This document shows positions 26,522-33,922 of a DNA stretch of 64,000 bases, piece after piece. The stretch is from Mucilaginibacter gotjawali (GTDB lineage: Bacteria > Bacteroidota > Bacteroidia > Sphingobacteriales > Sphingobacteriaceae). The stretch spans positions 2,914,001-2,978,000 of the forward strand of contig NZ_AP017313.1 of the NCBI RefSeq assembly GCF_002355435.1, in the 5' to 3' direction. Position 1 is the stretch's first letter. Every line of letters begins with the position of its first letter. The notes beneath the pieces are model-generated. The model was not told where the DNA came from. It did no database searches and saw only the letters and a program-made list of their open reading frames with translations. The position numbers and the translations under genes are program-made.

Positions 26522-26529
26522 TATTTTTG
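26522..26529 (+). promoter_or_regulatory. -7 box TATTTTTG immediately before argS
   Basis: TATTTTTG ends 4 bp before the ATG at 26534. A transcript starting the usual few bases after the box would be nearly leaderless. This also marks 26534 as the true start. Confidence 0.65.
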
Positions 26530-26533
26530 CGCG

Positions 26534-28303
26534 ATGGATTTTATTGTTGCAGCTACACTTAAAGCGATTAGTCATTTATATCATACTGATATTACTGCCG
26601 GTGATATCAACCTGCAGGAAACCCGTAAGGAATTTGAAGGCCAGGTAACCATTGTTACTTTCCCTTTTACCCGGTTCTCTAAAAAGTCACCTGAGCAAAC
26701 CGGGAATGAGATTGGCGCCTACCTGCAAAACGAACTGAGCGAAGTTGCCGGGTTTAATGTAATCAAGGGTTTTTTGAATATTTCTTTTGCCGACGATTAT
26801 TGGCTGAACCAGTTATATACGGAAATTCTGCCCGATGATTTTGCCGTTTTTAAGCCAAATGGCCAAAAAGTAATGGTTGAATATTCATCTCCCAATACCA
26901 ATAAACCTTTGCACTTAGGGCATGTGCGCAATAATTTATTGGGCTTTTCGGTTGCGGAGATCCTTGCTGCGGCCGGGTACGAAGTTATTAAAACCAACCT
27001 GGTGAATGACCGTGGCATCCATATCTGCAAATCAATGCTGGCCTGGCAAAAGTGGGGCGATGGCGAAACGCCGGCGTCATCCGGGATGAAAGGCGACCAT
27101 TTGGCCGGTAAATATTATGTGCTTTTTGACAGGGAGTACAAAATTCAGATTGAGGCCTTAATAGCCGAAGGGCAAACTGAGGATGAAGCCAAAAAGAACG
27201 CCCCATTGATTAAAGAGGCCCAGCAGATGCTTCAACAATGGGAGGCCGGGGATAAAAAAGTGAAAGCGCTTTGGCAAACGATGAACACCTGGGTGTACAC
27301 CGGTTTTGCCGAAACCTATAAAAAGCTGGGGGTTAGTTTTGATAAATTTTATTACGAATCGGATACTTATATTTTAGGTAAGGATATTATTGAAGAGGGC
27401 CTTGAAAAAGGCGTGTTTTTTAGGAAAGAAGACAATTCGGTGTGGATCGACCTGACGGCCGACGGGCTTGATGAAAAATTGGTTTTAAGGTCGGACGGTA
27501 CTTCGGTGTATATGACACAGGATCTTGGCACCGCCCAATTAAAATACAATGATTTCCGTATGGATAAGTCCTTGTATGTGGTAGGTAACGAGCAGGACTA
27601 TCATTTTAAAGTATTGTTCCTCATCCTGCAAAAAATGGGTAAAACCTGGGCGCGGGGTTTATTTCATTTATCGTATGGTATGGTTGACCTTCCATCCGGC
27701 AAAATGAAATCGCGTGAAGGAACCGTTGTTGATGCCGATGACCTGATGGCCGAAATGGAACAAACTGCCAAAGAACAGGCGCTCGCCAAAGGGAAAATTG
27801 ACGCGTTTAGCGAAGACGAAAAGCTGCATTTATACCACATTATAGGTATGGGCGCTTTAAAATACTTCCTGCTGAAAGTCGACCCTAAAAAACGATTATT
27901 ATTTGACCCGAATGAGTCGGTTGAATTAGAGGGCCATACCGGGCCATTTATACAGTATACCCACGCGCGTATAAAATCGGTGTTAAAAAAAGCAGGCGCG
28001 TTAGAAAAAAGCAAGGCGGCAGCCTATCAAAACTTAGCCGGCGAAGAACGTGATCTTATTGTTGCCCTTACCCGTTTCCCCGAAATTATCAAACTGGCAG
28101 CCGAGGCTTACAGCCCGGCGCTGATCGCCAATTATATTTACGAACTGGCTAAAAACTACAATAAGTTTTATCATGAAAACCCCATCCTGCAGGCGGAGGA
28201 CGACCCTACAAAACAATTCCGTCTCCAGCTTTCATTAGCATCGGGAAAAGTAATCAGCAAAGGGATGAAATTGCTTGGTATTGAAGTTCCTGAGCGGATG
28301 TAA
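26534..28303 (+). CDS. argS: Arginyl-tRNA synthetase
   Basis: 589 residues from the ATG at 26534. It charges tRNA-Arg with arginine. It has the N-terminal Add1 domain, the class I HIGH motif as HLGH in PNTNKPLHLGHVRNN near 125, the KMSK-equivalent GKMKSREGT near 389, and the C-terminal DALR anticodon-binding domain ending GMKLLGIEVPERM. The frame is open upstream to 26186, but that part overlaps the divergent secreted-protein gene and lacks family similarity. A TAnnTTTG box just before the ATG supports the chosen start. Confidence 0.96.
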   Translation: MDFIVAATLKAISHLYHTDITAGDINLQETRKEFEGQVTIVTFPFTRFSKKSPEQTGNEIGAYLQNELSEVAGFNVIKGFLNISFADDYWLNQLYTEILPDDFAVFKPNGQKVMVEYSSPNTNKPLHLGHVRNNLLGFSVAEILAAAGYEVIKTNLVNDRGIHICKSMLAWQKWGDGETPASSGMKGDHLAGKYYVLFDREYKIQIEALIAEGQTEDEAKKNAPLIKEAQQMLQQWEAGDKKVKALWQTMNTWVYTGFAETYKKLGVSFDKFYYESDTYILGKDIIEEGLEKGVFFRKEDNSVWIDLTADGLDEKLVLRSDGTSVYMTQDLGTAQLKYNDFRMDKSLYVVGNEQDYHFKVLFLILQKMGKTWARGLFHLSYGMVDLPSGKMKSREGTVVDADDLMAEMEQTAKEQALAKGKIDAFSEDEKLHLYHIIGMGALKYFLLKVDPKKRLLFDPNESVELEGHTGPFIQYTHARIKSVLKKAGALEKSKAAAYQNLAGEERDLIVALTRFPEIIKLAAEAYSPALIANYIYELAKNYNKFYHENPILQAEDDPTKQFRLQLSLASGKVISKGMKLLGIEVPERM

Positions 28304-28400
28304 AAGCCCTCTAACCCCCTAAAGGGGAACAAAAAAAGTCTGACGAAAAAAACGCCAGACTTTTTGTTTTTAAACACCCCCTTTAGGGGGCCGGGGGCTT
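28304..28400. terminator. Nested bidirectional terminator between argS and the YXWGXW lipoprotein gene
   Basis: Inner hairpin: AAAAAGTCTG (28333-28342) pairs with CAGACTTTTT (28356-28365), with A-runs and T-runs on both sides, so it can work in both directions. Outer arms: 28304-28327 and 28376-28400 share AAGCCC and a CCCCCTAAAGGGG-type palindrome. The left arm starts at the argS stop and the right arm overlaps the stop of the minus-strand gene. CCCCTnAAGGGG elements are common in Bacteroidota. Confidence 0.8.
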
Positions 28401-28692
28401 ACCTCCAATAACCTCTATGCCATCTGTATCCTCGTGGGCCACGTTCCCAGGCGCCGCGCATCCATACCCGGCCGGGTCTTGGCCTGTCCCAGTGGCCACG
28501 GAAATAAACGTACCTGCCGCCTTGCCACACCCAATCACCTTCAATCCAAATTGCACCGGGATATGGAGCCACCGGTCTTACATAAACCGGTTCTGCAGGC
28601 CTTTCATAAACATAGTAACTTCCTGCGCAAGAAGCCAGGAAAAGGGAACCAGCTAAAGCAAGCATCATCCCCAATTTTGATATTGTTTTCAT
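28399..28692 (-). CDS. YXWGXW/WXXGXW-repeat lipoprotein
   Basis: 97 residues. The signal MKTISKLGMMLALAGSLFLASC has the lipobox LASC. The mature part is Pro/Tyr/Trp/Arg-rich with repeated aromatic-Gly units (GAIWIEGDWVW, GRYVYFRGHWDRP, GRVWMRGAWERG, GYRWHRGYW), the layout of the small YXWGXW family found in many Gram-negative envelopes. Its function is unknown; a role in envelope interaction or aggregation is only a guess. The pI is probably high. It is convergent with argS. Confidence 0.85.
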   Translation of the reverse strand: MKTISKLGMMLALAGSLFLASCAGSYYVYERPAEPVYVRPVAPYPGAIWIEGDWVWQGGRYVYFRGHWDRPRPGRVWMRGAWERGPRGYRWHRGYWR

Positions 28693-28748
28693 TGGTCTTA
28701 TTTTTAATATTTAAATATATCAATAATTATAAGACAAGTAATCAAATC

Positions 28749-28775
28749 AAAAGTTTAAAAAATATTTTAAACTTT
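28749..28775 (-). terminator. AT-only hairpin at the end of the 3-hydroxyacyl-CoA dehydrogenase gene
   Basis: AAAGTTTAAAA (28750-28760) pairs perfectly with TTTTAAACTTT (28765-28775) with a 4-nt loop, overlapping the stop codon at 28774. It contains almost no G or C and is followed on the minus strand by TTGATTTGATT, so its strength as a terminator is doubtful. Confidence 0.4.
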
Positions 28776-29667
28776 AACGTACTATAAATTTATCCGCCAC
28801 TACCAGCTCTTTATTGCCGCTTACATATTTATAAAAACCGGCACCCGATTTTACACCTTTGTGCCCGGCATTAACCATGTTAACCAATAATGGACACGGC
28901 GCATATTTCTGATTGCCAAAACCATTGTATAGTACGTTTAGTATGGCAAGGCACACATCAAGGCCTATAAAATCAGCCAGTTGCAACGGACCCATAGGGT
29001 GCGCCATGCCTAGTTTCATCACGGTATCAATTTCTTCAACGCCTGCCACTCCTTCATATAAGGTACAAATGGCTTCGTTGATCATCGGCATTAATATCCT
29101 GTTGGCTACAAAGCCCGGGTAGTCATTAACCTCCACGGGTACTTTATCCAGTTGTTTGGCCAAATCCATTATCTTGTTGGTGACTTCATCGGTAGTGGCA
29201 AAACCCCTGATCACTTCAACGAGTTTCATCAACGGCACAGGGTTCATAAAATGCATGCCAATTACATTACCTGGTTTTTTGGTTACCGCGGCAATTTCCG
29301 TAATGGATATGGAGGAGGTATTTGAAGCCAGGATCACCCCCTCCCTGCAAAGGTTACTCAGTTGTTTAAATAAATTTAATTTGATCTCCTTGTTTTCAGT
29401 TGCGGCTTCCACAACAAGGTCTGCATTGGATACTGCAGTTTCAAGTTCAGTAAAAACGGCTATCCTGTTAAGGGTTGCTGCTTTAAGTTGTTCGTCAATG
29501 GCGCCTTTTTTTAGCTGCCTGTCAAGGTTGGCGGTTATGGTGATTATTGCGCGGTCAAGTGCTTCTTTACTGATATCAAATAATGCCACTTCAAAGCCAT
29601 GCATTGCAAAGGTATGCGCAATCCCGTTACCCATGGTGCCGGAACCTATTACTGTTATATGTTTCAT
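28774..29667 (-). CDS. hbd: 3-hydroxybutyryl-CoA dehydrogenase
   Basis: 297 residues. It interconverts (S)-3-hydroxyacyl-CoA and acetoacetyl-CoA with NAD(P). The N-terminal Rossmann motif is GSGTMGNGIAH (about 7-17). SNTSSISITEIA and GMHFMNPVPLMKLVEVI (catalytic His near 139) and the C-terminal helical domain with GLDVCLAILNVLYNGFG are typical. It is 84 bp downstream of bioD on the same strand; that spacing leaves co-transcription open. No other beta-oxidation gene adjoins it, although an acyl-CoA dehydrogenase lies at 48.1-49.3 kb. Confidence 0.94.
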   Translation of the reverse strand: MKHITVIGSGTMGNGIAHTFAMHGFEVALFDISKEALDRAIITITANLDRQLKKGAIDEQLKAATLNRIAVFTELETAVSNADLVVEAATENKEIKLNLFKQLSNLCREGVILASNTSSISITEIAAVTKKPGNVIGMHFMNPVPLMKLVEVIRGFATTDEVTNKIMDLAKQLDKVPVEVNDYPGFVANRILMPMINEAICTLYEGVAGVEEIDTVMKLGMAHPMGPLQLADFIGLDVCLAILNVLYNGFGNQKYAPCPLLVNMVNAGHKGVKSGAGFYKYVSGNKELVVADKFIVR

Positions 29668-29727
29668 TTAATTATAAGTTCTTTTTTTAAATCCCAAAGA
29701 TTTTATCCGGAAACATCAATTGCAGCT

Positions 29728-29746
29728 TCTTTCGGACTTTCGGTCT
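29728..29746. repeat. CTTTCGGACTTTCGG element in the hbd-bioD gap
   Basis: Two CTTTCGG units, 8 bp apart, followed by TCTAATCACTAT. It resembles the end of the array before argS (CTTTCGGACTTAAATCACTAT), so it is probably a single small member of the same dispersed family. Confidence 0.5.
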
Positions 29747-29751
29747 AATCA

Positions 29752-30369
29752 CTATAAACCATTAATAAAAAGGCCGGCATCAATAATTGCTTTTTTGTCT
29801 AAAATGTCATAAGCGGGAATATGGCCCAGTAACTCAAACCCGGTATTTTCAAGGATAAAATCCTTTGAATAAATATCTTTAACACCGTTAAAAATGATTC
29901 CCCGTACCGGGATATTTTCCTTTTTTAAGGCATAAGCCGATAATAAAGTATGATTAATACTCCCCAAATAATTTTGCGATACCAAAATAACGGCAGCGCC
30001 TAATTGCCTTATCAGGTCGATCATTAAAAAGTCGGTGTTCAGGGGCACCATTAAACCGCCGGCTCCTTCAATAACAAGAGTATTACTTGTTGCCGGTAAT
30101 CCTATATTTTCAGGTTTTATGCTTATCCCATCAATAGCGGCAGATTTATGCGGAGAAAACGGCTGGGTTAACCGGTACGCTTCCTCAAAAAAAACGGTCT
30201 TTGAATTTGAAATCAGATTTTTTACGGTGATGGTATCGCTGTTTTCGAGGTCGCCTGATTGAACCGGCTTCCAGTAGTCGGCCTTCAGTTTTTCCACCAG
30301 GGCAGCCGAAACAATAGTTTTACCAATTCCTGTTCCTATCCCCGTAACAAATATTGGCCTGTTATTCAT
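29752..30369 (-). CDS. bioD: Dethiobiotin synthetase
   Basis: 205 residues. It closes the ureido ring of dethiobiotin from 7,8-diaminopelargonate, CO2 and ATP, the penultimate step of biotin synthesis. The P-loop GIGTGIGKTIVSA is at about 9-21, with YWKPVQSGD near 32 and the second substrate motif VIEGAGGLMVPL near 108. It overlaps the end of bioF by 8 bp, so the two are translationally coupled. No bioA or bioB is found in the window. Confidence 0.94.
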   Translation of the reverse strand: MNNRPIFVTGIGTGIGKTIVSAALVEKLKADYWKPVQSGDLENSDTITVKNLISNSKTVFFEEAYRLTQPFSPHKSAAIDGISIKPENIGLPATSNTLVIEGAGGLMVPLNTDFLMIDLIRQLGAAVILVSQNYLGSINHTLLSAYALKKENIPVRGIIFNGVKDIYSKDFILENTGFELLGHIPAYDILDKKAIIDAGLFINGL

Positions 30370-31486
30370 TTATAAAATAGTTAATAATATCTGTGAGCAA
30401 AGTTATTTCATTTTTAGTATTAAACGAATGCAAACAGATCCTGATCCGCTCACTTCCCCCCGGTACTGTAGGGCTAAGTATTGCCCTTACATCCAACCCA
30501 TTGTTTTGGAGGCGTTCTGCCAATAATTTTGCTTTTTCATTACTTTTTAACACGATACATTGAATTGCGCTGTCGCTTTTGATGAGGGGATAGGGGGTAT
30601 TATGCTTAATGTTTTGTTTAAAGTGTAAAATATTTTGCCGAAGTATTTCAGCCTGGCCGGATGAATCCGCTAAAAGCCGGTAGGCCATTTTTACCGATGC
30701 CAATTGATGAAGAGGAGCAGCCGTAGTATAAATAAACGAGCGGGCAAAGTTTATCAGGTATTCCTTCAGTAGTGTACTTCCAATGATAACGGCCCCATGG
30801 CACCCGAGCGCTTTCCCGAAAGTAACGACCCTGGCAAATACCCGGTCAGTCAGAGATTCGTCCACCAGTCCCAATCCGTACAAACCAACGGCATGGGCTT
30901 CATCTACAATTAAATGCGCGTTATATTTATCTGCCAGGTTCAATATTTCAGCAATAGGCGGGGTGTCGCCATCCATGGAGTAAACACTCTCAATAGCCAC
31001 ATAGCAGTTTCCCTTTGCCTGTCGCAGTTTATCTTCCAGGGCCTGCAGGTCGTTATGCTTAAAAGTATAGCGATTGGCATAACTTAACCTTGCGCCATCT
31101 ATGATGGATGCGTGTATCAGTTCATCTGTAATTATCGTATCCCCGCGCTGCGGCAGCGACGAAAACAAGCCCAGGTTGGCATCATAACCCGAATTAAACA
31201 ATAAGCTGGCTTCGGTTTGGTGCAGGCTCGCAATATTTTCTTCCAATCGTAATGCATAATCTGAATTTCCCGAAAGCAGGCGTGAACCTGTTGAACCATT
31301 TGAAACTGATTCAATATTTTTCATTTCTGCTTCAGTGCTGTTTTTTAAAGCTAAAGAACGCGCAAACCCAAGGTAATCATTTGAGCAAAAATCGACCAGG
31401 GTATTTGTTGATCTTAAAAAACGGAAATTACCGGCCATGCGCCTTTCATCCAGTTTCTTTTTTATAAATAATTCCGAAGGCGTCAA
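30362..31486 (-). CDS. bioF: 8-amino-7-oxononanoate synthase
   Basis: About 374 residues from a TTG at 31486. This PLP enzyme condenses pimeloyl thioester with alanine at the start of biotin ring assembly. DFCSNDYLGFA lies near the N-terminus, IVDEAHAVGLYG in the middle, and VTFGKALGCHGAVI carries the PLP lysine. The frame stays open to an ATG at 31585, but that extension runs through the 12-bp terminator of the upstream gene, so it is unlikely. The TTG start gives MTPSELFIKKKLDERR, which suits the family; an ATG at 31438 would cut into the first helix. bioF is followed by overlapping bioD. Confidence 0.88.
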   Translation of the reverse strand: MTPSELFIKKKLDERRMAGNFRFLRSTNTLVDFCSNDYLGFARSLALKNSTEAEMKNIESVSNGSTGSRLLSGNSDYALRLEENIASLHQTEASLLFNSGYDANLGLFSSLPQRGDTIITDELIHASIIDGARLSYANRYTFKHNDLQALEDKLRQAKGNCYVAIESVYSMDGDTPPIAEILNLADKYNAHLIVDEAHAVGLYGLGLVDESLTDRVFARVVTFGKALGCHGAVIIGSTLLKEYLINFARSFIYTTAAPLHQLASVKMAYRLLADSSGQAEILRQNILHFKQNIKHNTPYPLIKSDSAIQCIVLKSNEKAKLLAERLQNNGLDVRAILSPTVPGGSERIRICLHSFNTKNEITLLTDIINYFINE

Positions 31487-31509
31487 AATAAAATTTTTGG
31501 TAAAATTAA

Positions 31510-31536
31510 GAAAGCGCCCCGTATCGGGGCGCTTTC
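31510..31536 (-). terminator. Intrinsic terminator after the Spy-like gene
   Basis: GAAAGCGCCCCG (31510-31521) and CGGGGCGCTTTC (31525-31536) form a perfect 12-bp stem with a 3-nt loop. On the minus strand it is followed by TTAATTTTACC. It separates the Spy-like gene from bioF. Confidence 0.88.
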
Positions 31537-31562
31537 TTGAAAATTTAATTGGAGAACGGGGG

Positions 31563-31937
31563 TTAATTACCGCCGCCGCCCCCACCGCCGCCTTGTTGCA
31601 TACGGGCGCGGTTTTCTTCCTGCATTTTTTGATAAGCTGCAGCCTGCTCAGGGGTTAATAATGCTTTGATCTGGGCATTTGATGCCTGCATTAAAGGCAT
31701 CATTGCGGCCCGCATGGCATCTCTGTCGCCATTTGAAGCAGTTCTGATGCTATCCCTTTTGGTTGCCTGGGTTTTATATATAGCCAAAACCTTGGCAGTC
31801 TGATCGTCAGTTAGTTTTAGTTGGGTTTGCAGGTTTTTAGCCCTGTCTTCCGGGGTCATCCTTTGGCCGCCACCTTGTGCACGGCTTACCGCTGTAATTC
31901 CAAGCAGGATACAGCACATCAACAAAAATTTTCTCAT
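31563..31937 (-). CDS. Small periplasmic Spy/CpxP-like protein
   Basis: 124 residues. The signal peptide MRKFLLMCCILLGITAVSRAQ ends near residue 21. The mature part is alpha-helical with two LTxxQ-type motifs, LKLTDDQTAKVLAIY and ALLTPEQAAAYQKM, the hallmark of Spy/CpxP-type and related Bacteroidota proteins that can act as periplasmic chaperones. Gln, Met and Arg are frequent. It ends in a tract of eight glycines and an Asn, which also makes a G/C-rich repeat in the DNA at 31566-31592. Function is inferred from the fold only. A strong terminator follows. Confidence 0.8.
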   Translation of the reverse strand: MRKFLLMCCILLGITAVSRAQGGGQRMTPEDRAKNLQTQLKLTDDQTAKVLAIYKTQATKRDSIRTASNGDRDAMRAAMMPLMQASNAQIKALLTPEQAAAYQKMQEENRARMQQGGGGGGGGN

Positions 31938-32025
31938 CGCTTTTCAGTTTTTAATGTTTTAGATAAAGGTAAGTCGTATTAGTTTAAAAAAAAGGATGTA
32001 ACTTAATTGTTGCCTTGCGGGAATT

Positions 32026-32137
32026 AGTTGATTGGTTGATTAAGTAAGTAGTTGATTGAGTTACCGGGGGCCAACCTCCTTACAGCCATATAACAAACCA
32101 TTCACTTAATCAACCTAATCAACCAATCAACTAATTA
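32026..32137. repeat. Octamer array GGTTGATT with inverted arms
   Basis: Left arm 32026-32057: AGTTGATT, GGTTGATT, AAGTAAGT, AGTTGATT in 8-bp register. Right arm 32108-32137: AATCAAC units starting at 32108, 32117 and 32125. A 21-bp stretch is perfectly complementary between the arms (32022-32042 with 32116-32136). The right arm overlaps the stop codon of the S24 repressor gene. The spacer of about 50-70 bp holds GTTACCGGGGGCCAACCTCC. Confidence 0.85.
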
Positions 32138-32901
32138 GACTGCAAATTCGAAATAGAGCGCTGCATCTGGGCCATCATGCTGGTAAGGCTTTCCAATGTC
32201 GGCTCCGGTGCAGGTAACGGGAAATGGGTTGATATATAAGCTTTAGCCTTCCAGATCTCCAACACATCCTCGCCGGTTATTTCGTAGGGCTCATATACCG
32301 GGTTGTCGGATATCAATTTCAGTGGTTTGTTTTCTTTAAATTTATTGCCGATACGTTTGTATACTATACCATCATTTTTAGAAATGACCACATATGTTTC
32401 CGCAGGTTTTACATCTGCCCAGTTTTCCACATATTCGCCGATAATGATGGTTCCGGAAACCAGTGGCAGCATCGAATCACCCTTTATTTCAAAAGCCCTG
32501 TGCGTGCCTTGTTTAAACATAGGCAGGTAGAATTTTGGCAGTTCGGCCACATATTCAGGATCAGCATAGCCATTCAGGTAACCTGCACTGGCTTTTAAAG
32601 GTACCAGTTCGATGTTTTCATTATCATCCTTATCAACAGAAATGCTTAATACGCGCAGGTTGGCAGGGTTACCTTTGGGCTTAGGGGCCCACTTTTCGTT
32701 AATGGTTTCGTTAATAAAGTCATCAATCGACACGTCAAAAAATAATGCTATTTTTTTTAGCAGATCGTATTTCGGATCGGCCCGTTCTTCTTCATATGCG
32801 CCTACAAGCGACCTTTTTATGCCTACTGCGTCAGCAAACTGCTGCTGTGTAAGCCCTTTCTTTTTTCGAAGAAATTTAATATTTGAAGGAATTTTTGACA
32901 T
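32131..32901 (-). CDS. XRE/S24 LexA-like transcriptional repressor
   Basis: 256 residues from the ATG at 32901; an upstream ATG at 32943 would add a hydrophobic, unlikely leader and cover the presumed operator. The N-terminal HTH_XRE domain (about 5-60) reads IKFLRKKKGLTQQQFADAVGIK. The C-terminal S24 peptidase domain has the nucleophile Ser in GDSM near 143, the Lys in VYKRI near 182, and an Ala-Gly cleavage candidate in KASAGYLNG near 105. All parts for LexA-like self-cleavage are therefore present. It is divergent from a small GIY-YIG-like gene, and probably controls both. The target regulon and inducing signal are unknown. Confidence 0.88.
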   Translation of the reverse strand: MSKIPSNIKFLRKKKGLTQQQFADAVGIKRSLVGAYEEERADPKYDLLKKIALFFDVSIDDFINETINEKWAPKPKGNPANLRVLSISVDKDDNENIELVPLKASAGYLNGYADPEYVAELPKFYLPMFKQGTHRAFEIKGDSMLPLVSGTIIIGEYVENWADVKPAETYVVISKNDGIVYKRIGNKFKENKPLKLISDNPVYEPYEITGEDVLEIWKAKAYISTHFPLPAPEPTLESLTSMMAQMQRSISNLQSN

Positions 32902-32922
32902 AAAATTTGGAATTGCTAAAAT

Positions 32923-32953
32923 AATTAGTATTTTTATGCTCATAAAATTAGTA
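32923..32953. promoter_or_regulatory. Candidate operator: AATTAGTA pair between the S24 repressor and GIY-YIG genes
   Basis: AATTAGTA occurs at 32923-32930 and again at 32946-32953 in the divergent gap. The flanks also make an inverted pair, AATAATTAGTA (32920-32930) against TTAGTAATTATT (32949-32960). Two helical turns separate the sites, as expected for cooperative repressor binding. Assignment to the adjacent repressor is an inference. Confidence 0.4.
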
Positions 32954-32987
32954 ATTATTTTTAAATCAGCAAAATTTATTTATCAAT

Positions 32988-33344
32988 ATGAAACGCTTCA
33001 TCTATATCATCACCGACAGAAACCGCAATAACTTACACGTAGGCCTATGTTCAGACCTGTTGAAAACCCTGGAATTTTACCGCCAGATGCCTACTTTGTT
33101 TTTTGATAATGCCAATCAGCTTAACCGTTTGGTTTATTTTGAAGAGATAAATACAGAAGAACAGGCAATGGAGCGATTTAAAACAGTAAGCACTTTTACC
33201 AGGCCCCAAAAAGAAAAAATGATCAGACCTGTAAACCCCGACTGGGTGGATCTGACCATTGGATTAAATTACGAAAGCGGAGTTAGAGTACGCCCCCAGC
33301 TCCGCCCGTCGATAGGTTCAAGCCGCAGAGCGCTTACTTTTTAA
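32988..33344 (+). CDS. Small GIY-YIG-like protein with altered catalytic residues
   Basis: 118 residues. The region 3-95 follows the GIY-YIG small nuclease pattern: FIYIITDRNRNNLHVGLCSD at the start, LVYFEEINTEEQAMERFK in the middle and NPDWVDLTIGL at the end. However, the usual LERRxxEH Arg stretch reads LLKTLEFYRQ, and the usual AIxREKQ Glu is not in place. It may bind DNA without cutting it. It is divergent from the S24 repressor with 86 bp between start codons, suggesting co-regulation. Its 3' end overlaps the convergent msrB by 11 bp. Confidence 0.7.
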   Translation: MKRFIYIITDRNRNNLHVGLCSDLLKTLEFYRQMPTLFFDNANQLNRLVYFEEINTEEQAMERFKTVSTFTRPQKEKMIRPVNPDWVDLTIGLNYESGVRVRPQLRPSIGSSRRALTF

Positions 33345-33825
33345 TAAACTTTAAAGCGCCCGAGTTCATGCAATATCTTTTGCCACCGCGATCTTGCGGT
33401 CCGTCATCAAAAACATGGCCGAGGTGCAGGCCCGTACTGCGCTCAATTACTTCATCGCGCACCATGCCGTCGCTATTGTCCGTAACGATCTCTATTTTTT
33501 TAGGATCTACAGGTTTTACAAAACTTGGCCAACCCGTACCGCTGTCATATTTATCATCCGACGAAAATAATACTTCGCCGGTTGCCGCGCTTACATAAAC
33601 GCCTTTTTCATGGTTGTTAAAATAAGCATTCTGATAGGGTGGTTCCGTGCCGCTTTCAACCATAATGTAATACTGGTTAGATGTGAGCGTTTTTTTCCAT
33701 TCAGCAGGAGCTTTGCTCATTTTACGTTTCGGGTCGAATTTTTTTAACTGCTGGCCACTACTGGGCTGGCAACCCAATGCCGCGATCATACTCACCAGCA
33801 GCAGTGCTAAAATTGATTTCTTCAT
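33334..33825 (-). CDS. msrB: Peptide-methionine (R)-S-oxide reductase, lipoprotein form
   Basis: 163 residues. It reduces methionine-R-sulfoxide in proteins. MKKSILALLLVSMIAALGC has a lipobox, so the enzyme should be anchored in the envelope. Motifs: ESGTEPPYQNAYF, KYDSGTGWPSFVKPV, GLHLGHVFDDGP, and RYCMNSGALKF with the catalytic Cys at 152. Both zinc-binding CxxC pairs of the common form are replaced (VYVSAATG, ERSTG) and the resolving Cys position of GCGWPSF is Thr. It would therefore need another resolving thiol or partner. A -7 box lies 45 bp upstream. Confidence 0.92.
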   Translation of the reverse strand: MKKSILALLLVSMIAALGCQPSSGQQLKKFDPKRKMSKAPAEWKKTLTSNQYYIMVESGTEPPYQNAYFNNHEKGVYVSAATGEVLFSSDDKYDSGTGWPSFVKPVDPKKIEIVTDNSDGMVRDEVIERSTGLHLGHVFDDGPQDRGGKRYCMNSGALKFIKK

Positions 33826-33869
33826 TATTTAATCTTTTTAAATTAGACGATAGGGGTTTTATTTCCTTA

Positions 33870-33877
33870 CAAAAATA
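33870..33877 (-). promoter_or_regulatory. -7 box TATTTTTG before msrB
   Basis: Minus-strand match to TAnnTTTG, 45 bp upstream of the msrB start codon, in an otherwise AT-rich gap. Confidence 0.5.
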
Positions 33878-33922
33878 ATTACGAAAAAAATTAACAATAG
33901 GTTTGTCAGCTCCGGGTCTGAT

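Noticed and set aside
26186-26533. Long upstream extension of argS
   Set aside because: It overlaps the divergent secreted-protein gene, contains the promoter box and has no ArgS similarity.
28399-28787. Two plus-strand open frames over the YXWGXW lipoprotein gene
   Set aside because: They are shadows of the minus-strand gene; only the minus frame has a signal peptide and the known repeat pattern.
32902-32943. Longer start of the S24 repressor at 32943
   Set aside because: It would add a hydrophobic stretch unlike XRE proteins and cover the likely operator; the ATG at 32901 is preferred.
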